Shown here piece after piece: positions 9,786 to 25,099 of a DNA stretch of 64,000 bases. How positions within the stretch are numbered: the first letter of the stretch is position 1; each line of letters opens with the position of its first letter. Made by a program: the position numbers and the translations under genes. The stretch is taken from positions 30,320,986 to 30,384,985 of the forward strand of contig NC_135355.1 in the NCBI RefSeq assembly GCF_051622035.1, written 5' to 3'. Below the pieces are notes generated by a model that worked only from the letters and a program-made list of their open reading frames with translations, had not been told where the DNA came from and ran no database searches. This DNA is from Arctopsyche grandis (taxonomy: Eukaryota; Arthropoda; Insecta; Trichoptera; Hydropsychidae).

Positions 9786-12700
9786 AGATCTATAATATTT
9801 AATGTATTTAATATTAATGTTTTTGAACGCTTCGATGTTGGTATTTAAGGGTTGTAAAAAATAATTCTAATGTTGTTTATTATTTATTTTTTTATGTCGT
9901 GTGACTTTATCTGAAAGTTGATTGATGTCCTGCGAGATCATTTTATCTCGTTCGATTTTTTTATTTATTTACTAAACGAAATAGGAGTTTTTCAATTGGA
10001 TTAAATGATCTGGAAGAGGAAATTGCTCTACTAAGGTATGTACATAAGGTATGTACACGTATAATTGTATCACATACATACGTATCGGCCAAAAAAGTTG
10101 GTACCTATATAATACGGTTATGTTTTAAAAAAGCTGCATTGCGTTTAAAAAAGCAACAAAAAGCGCATAATACGATGTGCACATCTACATCGTAATGAAT
10201 TCATTGCATTTAATATAATGAAAATATATTTTTTTCAGCACTGAAAGATTTTAATTTTGTTTGTTTATTATATCTATATCGTGTGAGTTTAGTTATTCGT
10301 AAACAGTCATAAATAATGGTATTGTAATGAAAACAAACTAGCATACCATAATTACTTATACTTTTATATGAAATTATCCATTCAATATAAACACATTATA
10401 TGTATTTCTATAATATTGTTTAAGCTTGATAATTTGTTTAATAAAGGTACTTATTATTTGAATGATTGGGTATTTTTTTCATCAAGATTATATTAGAGCT
10501 TTCAACTGTATTTTATAAAATATTTTCATAGCATTTACCGATGACTAGTGAGGATATTTAAATTTCTAGTATGTCCATGTACATATGTACGTACATATGG
10601 ACTTTTAAATGTCCGCTTATTATCCAGCACTGCATGTCAACACCTCGGCACAACACTTCACGAAAAAAACTATTCATACTATACAGCACTGTCCGTTTTC
10701 GGCACGTTCATACTTGTTTTGGACGAGTGCAAGGCAAAATCGGTTAACATATACATTACAGAGGGCGACGATACGGCGCAACATTGCTTGCGTCAAATCA
10801 GAAGAGTCAATATGTCGTTTACAATACTGTTACAATATGTCGTTTCCGAAAATATTCATTTACGCATGGCAACACTTTCACTAGTATGGGTGCACTCGCC
10901 ACTATGACATCACGGAATGCGTGAATATTCTCACAGTGTGTAAAGAAAACCGGTTCTGGTTGATACGCTTCGGTGGCATGTACTGCTGTATAATATGGTT
11001 ACTGCTGTTACGGATAGGTCGCGTACATATTATGGAATTTATGAATGTGTCCATATATTATAGAATGTACTATAGAATATTATTCGTAATGCTGTTTACG
11101 TGCAGTTGCCAGTTTGAGCTGTACTAATGTAAACGAACCTTAATTCGTATACATACATTTTTCCTTAATATAATTTTTGGTTTATTACTTGGTATTACTA
11201 TTTGAGCTATTTTTATTAAATACACGTAAGTTTGAAAATCATGGTTGTTGATATTATTTTAGTTATATGTATGTCGAAAAGTATACAAATATAAATGTAC
11301 GTACGTATGATAATATATAAATCGTTAGATTTAATATATAAATTGTGGATAAATTTTAATTGAAATAGTATTTTATTTATTGCGATAACAACAACGCAGT
11401 GATTACAATAAGCGGCAGTGCGAATTAGGTCCATAATCTGAAACAAACTGTACACTGCATGTATAATATTTATATTAGAGTTTTTGTATCCCTTATGCGG
11501 AAACCTTAGTTCAGCTTATGCAGAACTTTGAGCGAACGACTGTTATGTAGTTCTCAAACTGTTACATTTAGTAATGCCAGGGATGTTGTTGAACAACCTA
11601 TAACTTTGAACATGTAATGCTTTTGTATAAAAATTCATCAAATTTTAATTTAACAATTATTGAACACACAATAAATCTATGGTGGAACAAATCGGGACAG
11701 ATAAAAGGTTAATATTAGAACACGTACTTTCTACATAAGTGCAGACATTGTCTGCACTTGCTTACATATGTACGTATTTATATTGCATAGATATACATTA
11801 GTTCGGAAATAGATCTCCTGTACAAATCACCGACAAAGAAAAATATCCGCCATGGTTTAAAAAAATATATTTCGTATATATGTCCATATGTACAAATATA
11901 TATTTACGTGTATTTTCTTAAACCCGACCCGTCTCAAACTGACCCTGAGTAATCCACACCATTGGAAAATTTAAAAATAACCCATAAGCCGTACGAGTAC
12001 ACAGGCATACACGTATGTGTATACTCGTCCATAGTGGTGTGGGTTTGTGTGTGAGAATCGAAGGTTAATAGTGTATCGGCCAGTGTGTGTCTATTGTGCG
12101 CATAGTGTCGGATGAAAAGTTTGAGAATCTGTGCGTTTGATAAGGCGGATTTTCTATATAAAACGAGGAAAACGTGGCTCGACAGCGCCAGTATCAAAAT
12201 TGCATCGTTACCGAATAATATTAGAAAAAATACTATATATCGAGTGCGTGCTGAGTTCCATAGCAGACTGAATGTATGTATGTATGTGCTAGGCGTTGCC
12301 CGGATTTATAAAAGTTGAACTTTTGCGGTTTATTTAAAAAAAAAAAGGAATTAACTTCGCTCAAAAAACACGTAACCTCGATCTCAGGCGGAAGTTGTAG
12401 GAAATAAAAATGTAATTTTTATTACGAATTTAATTTCGTTTTCAATCTTTTCAAAATCAATTTCTAATTTTGACTTGTTTTATGTAATATTTATGGGATC
12501 AAAAGTTCGTATATGTACAAGGTTTAAAACATAGTATGGTTTTAAAATTTACAATCATTTCTAGTTCTCGACAAGTTACATGTGTTCAAGCGATTAAAAA
12601 GCTTTTTGCAAGAATATCAGAAGCTTTTTCATTGATTTTATAATAGTATGTTATCTGAGGTTCATTTAAAAGAAAAAAATAATAATCGTACTTAACGTAT

Positions 12701-13400
12701 TTGGAAATAGTTGCTTAATAATATTTGCATAAATCAAAAATTTAATGAAAACAGCGTGTAAAAATAGCACTTAAAATATCCAATTAAATTAGAAAGTAGC
12801 GAAATATTATGCTGTTTAAAATGTTTTGCTATAAAGTTTTTATTCCGTTGACTACCGTTGTATTCTAGATATAGAATGTGTTTGTATTATATATTCGTAC
12901 AAACTTATATATGTACATACACTTAATTATGAAAAATGTTAATTATTGTTAACGTTAGAATTACAGATTTTCCAATCAGTATTAGGATTTTGTATCTTAG
13001 ATACTCTTGATCTGTCATAGCTATAATATGACAGACCAGGAATGTACAAGATACGGCCCAGTAAAATATTTATTTTTTAAATCATGTTTTTATTTTTTTT
13101 GAATACTTTTGTTAAATGATTGAATTTCTCATTATTATCAAATCTCAATATTTTATATACGAGCCTTTATATTTGAAATTGGCCTAAGTCTACTTTTCTT
13201 TATTTCGAGAAATACGTATGTCGTAAAACATTAAATACAATGTTTTGCATTTTACAATATTTAAAAATACTGTTGGCCTGTAATACATATATTCTGATTT
13301 TTCGAGATTTTGTACATATCGAATTAAAAGAAGTGATAACAATTTGTGAATTGAGTCAAACTGAAATGATGTTTTTGGGATTGAAATTTGGACTTCCACC
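9786..13400. other. intronic DNA, no gene recognised
   Basis: AT-rich shakB intron. Around 10600-10900 and 12000-12300 base composition is more balanced and overlapping short frames occur, but none resembles a known protein. A 23-base hairpin with an 11-bp stem lies at 11738-11760 (AAGTGCAGACA, T, TGTCTGCACTT). Confidence 0.35.
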
Positions 13401-13413
13401 ACTTTACGGCTCA

Positions 13414-13500
13414 TCTAATATATGTATAATTTCGAAAGAAACTTTGTAAAGTTTAATGTAAGTATGTATGTATGGTTTACAGTATGTATGTATGTAAGAT
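13414..13500 (+). mobile_element. Helitron-like 5' end fragment, family H1
   Basis: A|TCTAATATATGTATAATTTC and AAAGAAACTTTGTAAAG match the 5' end of family H1. The 3' part is absent. Confidence 0.45.
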
Positions 13501-13700
13501 TTGGGTGGTAGAATCAAGAAAAAACCTGTATATATACCTATATATTGTTTGCTATCAATATTTCCTCTTGGAAAATAGTGCCACGACCAATTAACGCCAT
13601 CTACTAAAATTAATTAAATTGATATTTTTTTCTATTGCTGTTTTATATTGTTTATATGTAGGCGGGTAGGTAGTGTTTATTTATATACAATACACTCGTT

Positions 13701-14023
13701 ACAGTGAAAGCATATTTCAAGTGAAAATATATTTTCACCAATTCAAGCAGTGAAAATGTATCAAACAATGAATATACAACGTTTAACGCTATAAATTTAA
13801 CCCTAACAACCCAATCTAAAATGAATAGGACCAACCCTTACTTAACCTAACCTATCCTAATCCTTAAATAATACCAACCGTAACAATCTAATCTTAAATG
13901 AATAAATGTAAACTGGTTTCAACTGGTAATGTAATGTATCTGGTTATGATTTCATGTAACTGGTTATGATTTCACTAAAACGTCAGTGAATATATCTTTT
14001 GACTTGAAATATAATTTCACTGT
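13701..14023. mobile_element. MITE with about 38-bp terminal inverted repeats
   Basis: ACAGTGAAAGCATATTTCAA at the left end and the reverse complement of the right end (ACAGTGAAATTATATTTCAA) align for about 38 bases. The interior is non-coding and includes a TTAACCTAACCTATCCTAAT run resembling the insect TTAGG telomere repeat, probably by chance. Confidence 0.7.
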
Positions 14024-14209
14024 GACATGTACATATAAATATTTACATTTATCATTTATTGATTTGCTAAAAAGCACTTGGCAATAGGATTTTTTTTCAA
14101 ATACAAATACTTTTATAATTATCTTGGTCAAAATTATGACCTGGGCAAAGTTGAGCATTTAAATTTGTAACAGGTAAAGTTGGTTGAATAGTTAGTACGG
14201 GTGTTCATA

Positions 14210-14640
14210 GCCTTTCAAAGTTCGCAAGCTTGATGCGGCGCGCGCGTTCGACACGTGGAAAACTCGGAAAAGTCGGCATTTTCCGTTGCTTTTCCGTCGC
14301 ATTTTTTTTCTTCACGACGTCTTGATATCCTCTAGTTTCGATGTTTCGAAACACCTGGTCTTGTCGACGTCTGCCAGCGGCACAAAACGACGCCGACCGA
14401 CGCCAGAAATAACCGGCAGTAGCAGCGCGGCCGCCACGCGCGCCCAACCTGCGAGCCGATTCGAAAAACGCCGAAACGGAGTCGAAACCATCGCCGAAAA
14501 CGCCGACTCGCAAATCTAGACGATCGTCCACGACTCGCGAAATCGAACGAGCCGCGAGAATCTGAAAGAGCGATCGTCTCGGAAAACGCCGACGAGTTTT
14601 GGTGGAGCGAGCGCGCCGCGCCAATCCATAAATATGTTTG
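14210..14640. promoter_or_regulatory. CpG-rich island in shakB intron
   Basis: About 430 bases strongly enriched in CG (for example GCGGCGCGCGCGTTCGACACG near 14236 and GCGCGGCCGCCACGCGCGCC near 14426). Open frames exist on both strands but none resembles a known protein. It lies 4.5 kb upstream of the downstream shakB start exon and is a plausible promoter or non-coding first exon for that isoform; this is inference. Confidence 0.4.
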
Positions 14641-17225
<2,585 letters not shown>

Positions 17226-17756
17226 TTATATTAAAATGATAATTTATATACCTGTGTTTATGTTTGCGCAGTAAATAATTTGATTTAGTTCCAATGATGT
17301 TTGGATCGTACCGAATGGTCCTGATTGTATTGTACTGGATTTCGAGGTTTGTTTACACTCTCTTGGAAAAGCATTATCGTATTTAATGATTTCTCTTTCG
17401 AATAAATAAAATAAACTGACGAGGGGGTAATAAATCGTCTTCTATGCGGTGTTTGTTTAATTGCACTCTTGAGAAAATAAAGGAAAGATCATAAGGATAA
17501 TTAATTAATGGGGATAAATATTAAAATATGTTTATAATAGTCGAATGTCAAGTTTAGTAAATTTGTCGCAGGAAGATTGATCGTTATCATATATATAATA
17601 ATAAATAAAAATACAGCCTCCCTCCATATAAAAATATGGAATATTTTATAGTAGTATTAATTTGGTTTTCTTTTTAAAACTTTTTATTGTACATAAGGTA
17701 GTTCACAATACGTTTTATATAAATATTTATTTATTACATTCCAAGTGTTTACTTTG

Positions 17757-18480
17757 GTTCGTTCATGAACATTTTTTCATACCCGAACTATAGGCTTTAG
17801 TTTGAGCGCTAACAGTAAAAAATTATCTTCAAATAGACTTACCAACTGTCAAAACTTTTGGGATATAAAAGCGCCATGTATTAAAAAGTGAAATCCCATG
17901 AAAACCACATGAAATCTTAGTTATAATTTACATTTTTGCTAATATTAATAATATTGCAAACCAGGGTAAGCATACATATGCATTTACAGATGTGGCAAAT
18001 GATTAAGAATACTTAAACTTTTGAATAATAGTTTGTGCATGAACAAACTAGTTCTTTTGTCAATTTCTTATTTTGTGTACACTATACCTGGCCAGATTTG
18101 TTCGTGTATGAACAAACCAGTATGTTCATAGACGAACTATTGGTTTAAGTTTAAGTGACTCACTAGGTTTCGCATGAAATTTTTAGCTGTCAAAACTTTT
18201 AGGATGACAAAATGCCAAGTATTAAAAAAGAGAAATCCTATGGAAACCACGTTAAAATGTTTCTATAATTCACATTTTCGGTCATATTCAAAATATTGTA
18301 ACACAGTGTGGGCATACATACGTACATAGAAGATGGAATAAACGATTGAAAATACTTAAACTTTGGTCTAATATAATAGTGTATGAACAAACTAGTGCGT
18401 TTATTAATTTGTTTTATTTTTGATGTACACTATATCTGGCCAGATTGGTTCGTGGACGAATAAATTCGTATTTTCATGAG
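17757..18480 (+). repeat. tandem duplication of a roughly 345-bp unit
   Basis: Two adjacent diverged copies. CTGTCAAAACTTTTGGGAT at 17846 recurs as CTGTCAAAACTTTTAGGAT at 18187. ACTATACCTGGCCAGATTTG near 18081 recurs near 18427. Each unit carries GTTCRT.CATGAAC-type inverted motifs. It is non-coding and the origin is unknown. Confidence 0.8.
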
Positions 18481-18867
18481 CGAATGAAATTTACACTTGG
18501 ACTGAAACATATGTAAATATATACGAAAATGAATTATTGTATTCGGGGGAAAAATTCGATCTCGAGATTCTAACTTTTTTCTGCTTCTTCTTTCGGATAT
18601 GTAAAATTTTTGATTGGGTAATTACATATATTTATTAATTTTTTGATAAATTTTTATAATTAATAGTTGGACGTTTTATAGAAAATGTTAGATTCAACTG
18701 AATTCCTGAAATTGTATGTATATTAAAACTAAGTCTATAAGATTCAGCTATATATGTACTTAAATACATACATACATATTATACATATATAGATTTTAAC
18801 GCCTTCGTGATAAAATCCGTTTTAATCCTCGTTCGCACGACTTGTCACAATCTCGATAGGCTTTCAA

Positions 18868-19182
18868 TTGAGCCGATTTATAATCACGATTTGTAGCGAT
18901 TCAATCAATACGTTCGCTGAAATTTTAAATCTAATTAAAGCCGTTAAATCAAAACAGGACGACATGGAGAACGAGATCGGGGAGTGTTCCAAAGTGACAG
19001 TAGGTAATGATGAAAATAATAAAAGTGCCATTTGTATTATCTGCCGAATGACGATTGTATAAAGTCCTGCGTTGATAATAATAAAGTGATTAAAACCAAG
19101 TGGTGGGGGTGGGGGAAGCGGCTTGTGTAATCATCGATATGTGGTCCATTGCAGACGCGAGACATTGTAGCGTTGTCCTACG
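18868..19182 (+). other. probable 5' UTR region of downstream shakB isoform, with a small upstream ORF
   Basis: Sequence just before the shakB ATG at 19183. It contains an open frame of 64 codons (18868-19062; MSRFIITICSDSINTFAEIL...) ending 121 bases before the ATG. If the transcript starts upstream of it, this is an upstream ORF. It resembles no family I know. Confidence 0.3.
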
Positions 19183-19554
19183 ATGTTGGACGTGTTTCGG
19201 GGTCTTAAGAACCTGATCAAAGTCAACTATGTCCACATCGACTCGACTATCTTCAGACTCCACTATTCCATCACCGTCATCATACTCATCGCGTTCAGTT
19301 TGATAGTGACGACGCGACAGTACGTCGGAAACCCCATCGACTGCATCCACACCAAGGATATACCCGAGGATGTGCTCAACACCTACTGCTGGATCCACTC
19401 CACGTATACCGTGATAAGTGCCTTCAAAAAGAAAGTGGGTGTTGAAGTGATCCAGCCTGGCATTGGCAGCAGTAATGGCGCGCTCGATTTAAAAAGTGAT
19501 GATATTAAGGTCTACAAGTATTATCAGTGGGTGTGCTTCTGCTTGTTCTTTCAG
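19183..19554 (+). CDS. shakB: shakB downstream isoform, first coding exon
   Basis: Encodes 124 residues from [10 protein letters not shown] to [12 protein letters not shown] and ends at a consensus donor (CAG|GTGAGT) in phase 0. The start is the ATG that aligns with the N-terminus of insect shaking-B proteins. Unlike the upstream set, loop 1 is uninterrupted here ([13 protein letters not shown] is continuous). With the three shared exons it yields 372 aa, the length I recall for the Drosophila form. A possible acceptor (CCATTGCAG ending near 19154) suggests that the 5' UTR may itself be spliced. Confidence 0.95.
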
Positions 19555-22409
19555 GTGAGTCGTTGTGCGGATTAATTTATTATATCCATATGTTTACGAT
19601 AAATGTTATTATTACTAAGAGTATTTCTGTTAATGAGTTCCAATACGAATTCGCAATATGAATCATTTTTATTGTTTAATTGAAGGCAGATTTGCAAATT
19701 TGTTACGGTAATCAAAAGTAGTAAGAATATTCTATTCATAAAATTTGGTTATCTGGATTGGATCCTTTATGCAGAGCTACATTCATAATCATAATTTGGC
19801 ATAGTTTACCTGAAGTAGTGTTATTACATTTATCATCTTTGAAATTATCGTAATATTATATATTGAGTAGAAATTAGCGTATAATTTATAATAATGATAA
19901 ATAATGCACTCATTCTTATCCAATGTTAAGAGGGCTGTACACCCGAAACCTTAATTTTGTTGCCGTTCCATTCTTCGATATATATATTGAGTGAATGTGA
20001 CAGTTGCGCTTCGACCAGATAATACGTATTTTAAATCGACAAAATCGAGGTTTCGTATTCTCCAATTTTCTCCTCCAAAACTGGCCCAATTTTTAAAAAA
20101 ATATCATCATCGGTATGAGAAAGATATTTTCTATGCAACTGTGCGCGTATTTTTTTTTAAATCGACCATTAAATAAGCACGCCGGACTCTTTTCGTGGAT
20201 GTAAAAAAGAGGCGATTTTATAGATGTTAGGCGGCTCCTAGCTCCTATAAAAAAAAACTAATAAAAAAAAAGCACAGATGCATGCCAATGGTAGATATCC
20301 ATAGCATATTAAAAAATAATTTTCTTTAGTGCCATAATTGAGGAAGGGAGAAGTGTAATACGTTTGTATGGACAAAGCGCTGGTGTCCAGCCCTCTTAAG
20401 TTTGGTCCTAGAAGTAAGTCTTCTGTTACAAGATCGTAATGAAAGAATGATGACTTACGTCGGTTCTAGTTATTTTTAATTTGATAGCATTCCGTCATTA
20501 TAGTTAATCTAGTTTTTTTTTAAAGAATTTTTTTTTAATAATCAAAAAAATATGTTCATAGATGAAAATTTTTTTCATTGAGTCGAGTGTATTTTCAAAA
20601 AAAAATGTTCTTGGTTTAATTATTATTGTAACATGAGAGAGTATCCACTGTCTCAGTGTTGCATAGGATTGGGTTCAGTGGGTTCAGTATCCAAATGAAA
20701 AACCATATTCGCTTCACAGCACTTATTCAACGAATTCAGAGGTCCACACGAAACCACCGCTCTCTCCAGAATGATCTGATCTACCGTATGTACCTCCTTA
20801 TAAAGGAAAAGTTGCCCACCACGCTTCTCCGATCCATTTATGTATCTATTGTCTAGGCACGTAAAGGTCTACTGTGGTGAGTCTATTGTTGTGTGAGAAC
20901 TCCAGTGTATTCTTTGTTCGGGCATTTACTGAGTCCCGCTAGCCTGATCCGGGGTCTCTATTGTTCACTCACAAATGCACTTAGACTGTGGATACTCGCT
21001 CATGTTCTCACGTTACATTATATTTTTTATCCAATAAAATGTAGCCCGTCCATCGCCGTAAGTACACTGGTGTGCGCTTCCTTTGTATTTAAAGCTATGA
21101 CTCGAAATTAATTTTGGTTTCTTCACAGTGACATCTATAAATATCTTATGATACTAATGAAATTAAAAAAGTCAATATTTTTCGTTAATTTCTGATATAT
21201 TCAAGAGGTAATGTCAAAGGTTGACACTAAACACATATAATAAAATAATCGAATCGGTTTCTAAAAATGCTTGGCGAGTTAGTGATTAAAGCATACTCAT
21301 AATTATACTTCAGAGTCACATGGGTGCACTATTAACTGAAAAAAGTTTTTGAAAGAACCTAAATGGGGGACTTTTATACTTTTCACAAAAGTATAAAATA
21401 ATTTTTATTTTGAGGAAGTATCTGATTTTATGAAAATATTTTTTTTCAAATGTATCAAAAATGCCAAACAGAATAGAAAGTAAATGTCGAAAAAAGGCAA
21501 AAATTAAACTTTTGTGATACTGTTATAAAGCTTGTATGACGGCGGTTGTAGTACTAGCCTAGTACGTCCGATGCTTTGTTTAATATTTAAGTGCTTAAAA
21601 TAGTTGCATTCGGTTGCATAAAATAAAATAAAACGAATTTTCCGAACCAGTGCTTTTAATTTTTTTTCAGATAGATATTTTTTTCTCCTATCCTTCTATT
21701 TTCTGAAAAGTACTTCTGTTTTATAAAATTAAATAATTTTTTTTAGTTTTGTTTTTTGCAGGTTTCTCGGCGCGGCAATGTCGTTTCCGGCTTTGTCGGG
21801 TCACTTATAATATATGTATATACATATGTACATAGGTATGTAGTTTAAAAGTTGATAACATGGCCTAAAGTTGAAATTCACTGGAATCATTTTATATATT
21901 GGACACATATTTATATTGTAAACTTCAGACATTTTAGTGAAATCTGGATTCGATTTATTTTTATATCATATACAATTGGATCAAATGAATGATTTTTCTC
22001 AAGCTAAAAATAAATATTATATTTATGTGTAATGTAAAAAGCACAAATGACACGTTGTTGATTTGTTGCAAGCGCGTCTGAATTTTTTCGTATCGATATT
22101 AAATCTGAAAATAATTTCACAAGTGAGCGAAAACAATGAGATCATACTTGAAATAGATGGCATGGGAATATATTAAATTTTTAATGTATTTCTGTGTAAT
22201 CTTGGCTATTGAGTCAAGGTATAATAAATATTAGACGAGAGAACCGAATAAATAAATTTTGAAAATATTTTAAATTAAACTTATTTTGTAAAATCAGTAG
22301 ATAGATACATATGTAGATGCACACTGTACAAATAATGCAATTAAAAATATACATACGTAGATAAAGTAAAAAAATCAGCCTTTTGTGTACTTATCTATGT
22401 ACATATATG
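19555..22409. other. intronic DNA
   Basis: First part of the 19-kb shakB intron before the shared exons. Apart from the repeat at 20650-21030 I recognise nothing. A GC-richer stretch after a good acceptor-like tract at 21745-21770 (TTTTTTGCAG|GTTTCTCGG) has no matching donor or protein similarity. Confidence 0.35.
20650..21030 (+). repeat. dispersed repeat R1, copy 1
   Basis: Shares many blocks with 37660-37925 in the same orientation: AGGTCCACAC, CACCGCTC.CTCCAGAAT, TGATCTACCGT, TGTACCTCCTTATAAA, GTGAGAACTCCAG, TTTGTTCGGGCAT. No coding potential was recognised. The class is unknown. Confidence 0.75.
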
Positions 22410-23614
22410 CAGGGCCGTAGAGAGAAAATCCGGGCCCCAGTGCAAATTTGAAAATCCGGCACCCCCTTGACCCACTTTAGTAAAAAAAATTCAAAATATG
22501 TAAAAAAAAGTGATGTGGGTATTTCAATTAATATCGTTGCAAATTAATAAAAATAAATTTCATATAAATTTATATACATAAATACAATACAGTGAAACAA
22601 ATGAAATTAATTAAATACAACAATAAACTATAACATCACATAAAATGAAAAATTAAATAATAAAAAAATGTATACACACGTTAAAAAATAGTTTCATTTT
22701 TAAAAAATAATGCTGTCATACATGAAAAAAAAATTAAACATCTAACATTACATAACATAAAAAACCGTAATATATCAACTTATATTATTTATGGTAAAGC
22801 AGGTACATAGTGGGTAATAATGTATTGAATTTGGGATGATTTTTTCTGTGAGAGCTTTTTAAAATGTCTCTATATGCATATGTTTACATATGTTCTTCAG
22901 ATTGATACAGTTCATTATGGGTTAAATAAATGGGAATAGTAAAAATAAATTCGTAAACTACAAATATTATTAATTTAAAAACTAATTTTTCTAAACTAAA
23001 AACTAATTCCAGTAACTAACTAACTAAATCCAGTATACCTTTTGCAATTATACAGAAATATTTTAACATGTTTGAATGACGTATTATCCTAAAGTCGAAG
23101 GACAAACGGATACTTTTATCGATTAAAATCAATCATTTATTAGTATATTTATGTTGAATTATTCTAGGAATAGCACGTTCTTGCATTTTTTAAGTTAAAA
23201 GTTTCATAGCAAATTTGCAAATAGGTCGATGTGAAAGATTCTATCTTTATTATCGATGTAAAAATGCACTAATCTCGTACTTTTAACTATCCACTTGTTA
23301 CCTGCTTGAGTCGGCCAAGGGTTATTTTACTAATTTGTTTTTGATATTGTAATGAAGAAACTGACCATTCTGAACACCAGAACGGATCTTTCCCTTAATT
23401 TTATTATGCCATAAGTAGGTAAAATCCGTTACTCGAAAACAGTTATACCATTTTGGTTAGTGTCCAAAAAACCCTAAGAGTATAAAGGCCAAATAATGCT
23501 TTTATACTTTTGCTAAATATATATATATTGTTTGCAGGGGCCCCAGGCCCCCTTCAAAAGGTGGGCCTGGGTTATTTGCATACCCTTTCCCCCCCCCCCC
23601 TCTCGTCAGCCCTA
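22410..23614. mobile_element. non-autonomous hAT-like transposon, 1.2 kb
   Basis: The left end is CAGGGCCGTAGAGAG. The reverse complement of the right end is TAGGGCTGACGAGAG, followed by a long poly-G. Both sides are flanked by the perfect 8-bp duplication CATATATG (22402-22409 and 23615-23622). CAGGG ends with 8-bp duplications are typical of hAT elements. The inside is AT-rich and carries no transposase. Confidence 0.85.
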
Positions 23615-24739
23615 CATATATGTATACGATGAAGTATTAATATCATATATAATACCTACATATATTTAAAAATTATTCTACTGAATTAAATGGAATATAT
23701 GACATAAATAATTGTATAACGATTACTAGATTTCCACCAACTTTGAGTAAGATTTTAATATTTTGATTCGTAATTTATTTTCGACATTACGATCAATAAT
23801 TTTTACGATAGTACATTGAATCGAACGAATATCTTGGATAATGACAAAAAAGGGTTTCCACCGAAAAATCAAAAACAGAAACTCAGTTTTATAATATAAA
23901 AACATGCCTGAATTGTATAATTTTCTTTTGTATGATCTTTATCATTTTCTGTGATTGAAATGGAATTCGTAATATAAATGTATAGGTATGTACATTTGTC
24001 ACATCTACAGTAGATTTTGTCAGTCAGAAACGGATATAGTAATTAAAAGATAAATTAAAAAATTATATTTACACATAATATCAATCTATTTGAGACAACA
24101 GATTGCCAAAAATGGTGCAAATTTTCATTTGAAATATTTTTTCGGGTTGCGTGCTCTCCAATTTGTCCAAATTTTCATCGATTTTCATTTCCGTAACTTT
24201 TTTCTTCCTTTTATTATTAAATATGTTCGACATAATTTTTGCCAGTCCACTTGCGAGCTATACTTTATCCCAGGGCTCGTACATGTCCACTTGTTGCGTC
24301 GTCTGTCTAGCTATGGTCTAATTACTTTTAGTCTATTGCATTGCATAATAGAGTAACTTGGCTTAGCGATCATTTCGGAAAAATCAAATAAATATGTATG
24401 TTCTTCAGTCATGGTATTTTTCTTCAAACTGAATGTAAGAAGCTTTTTTTAAACTTCAAAATGTACCATACATATAAAAGCAACATTGTAAAAATAGAAA
24501 AGAACACGTGGGTGGCTTCTTTCAACGTGTTGAAGTTGGAATATTGACACTTGTTGCCTCTCTGTGTGTATGTACCTGGGTTTACAGCCGTCAAACATCT
24601 TGCACGTGATTTGGATCAAATTTTAGCAAATTTTAGTCCTCTCGTATGAAAGAACACGTGTCGACATGTCGTGCGACGATCGACGTGCCATCACCGACCG
24701 CCTGTCGAAAGCTTTTATAAGCTCAATATCGGAAGCTGC

Positions 24740-24780
24740 GGGTCTATAAAAAGCCCGTGTTCGCCATTGTCAGTTGGGCT
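24740..24780 (+). promoter_or_regulatory. TATA + initiator core promoter candidate in shakB intron
   Basis: TATAAAAAG at 24745 is followed 27 bases later by an arthropod-type initiator TCAGTT (24770-24775, predicted +1 at A24772). About 200 bases of GC-richer, CpG-containing sequence follow. There is no obvious coding exon downstream before 38577. It could start a shakB transcript with a non-coding first exon, or an unrelated non-coding RNA. Confidence 0.5.
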
Positions 24781-25099
24781 ATTTCGGAGTTGAGCCGTGT
24801 GTGTATGTAGTGTTGTCCAATTGAGTCATCAGCAGTCGATCGTAAATTCCGTTCCGTTGTGTGAACCGGCGACACTCACCTGGCCACGTGCCATCCGGGT
24901 CAAGTGGTTATCAGTCGTCGCGGATGGGCCACGACGATTGACGGGTAGGCCCTGAATGATGTTCAGAGTAAAAATAAAAGATGAAGGAATGACCGTGAGA
25001 TGGCCATGAGTATTTAGATGACGTTTGCTTTGGAATCCATCAGGATTTAGTGGACTTTAGCGTGCTATAACCGGACGAAAAGTCAACAAACAAAAAAAA

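Noticed and set aside
10548..10907. 119- and 91-codon overlapping frames
   Set aside because: Two frames open over the same DNA, no similarity to any family I know, and no splice context.
13800..13865. TTAACCTAACCTATCCTAATCC as an interstitial telomere repeat
   Set aside because: Only about two imperfect TTAGG units and it sits inside a MITE; more likely chance.
21755..21830. Possible short exon after a strong acceptor-like tract (TTTTTTGCAG)
   Set aside because: No donor in a sensible phase and no protein similarity.
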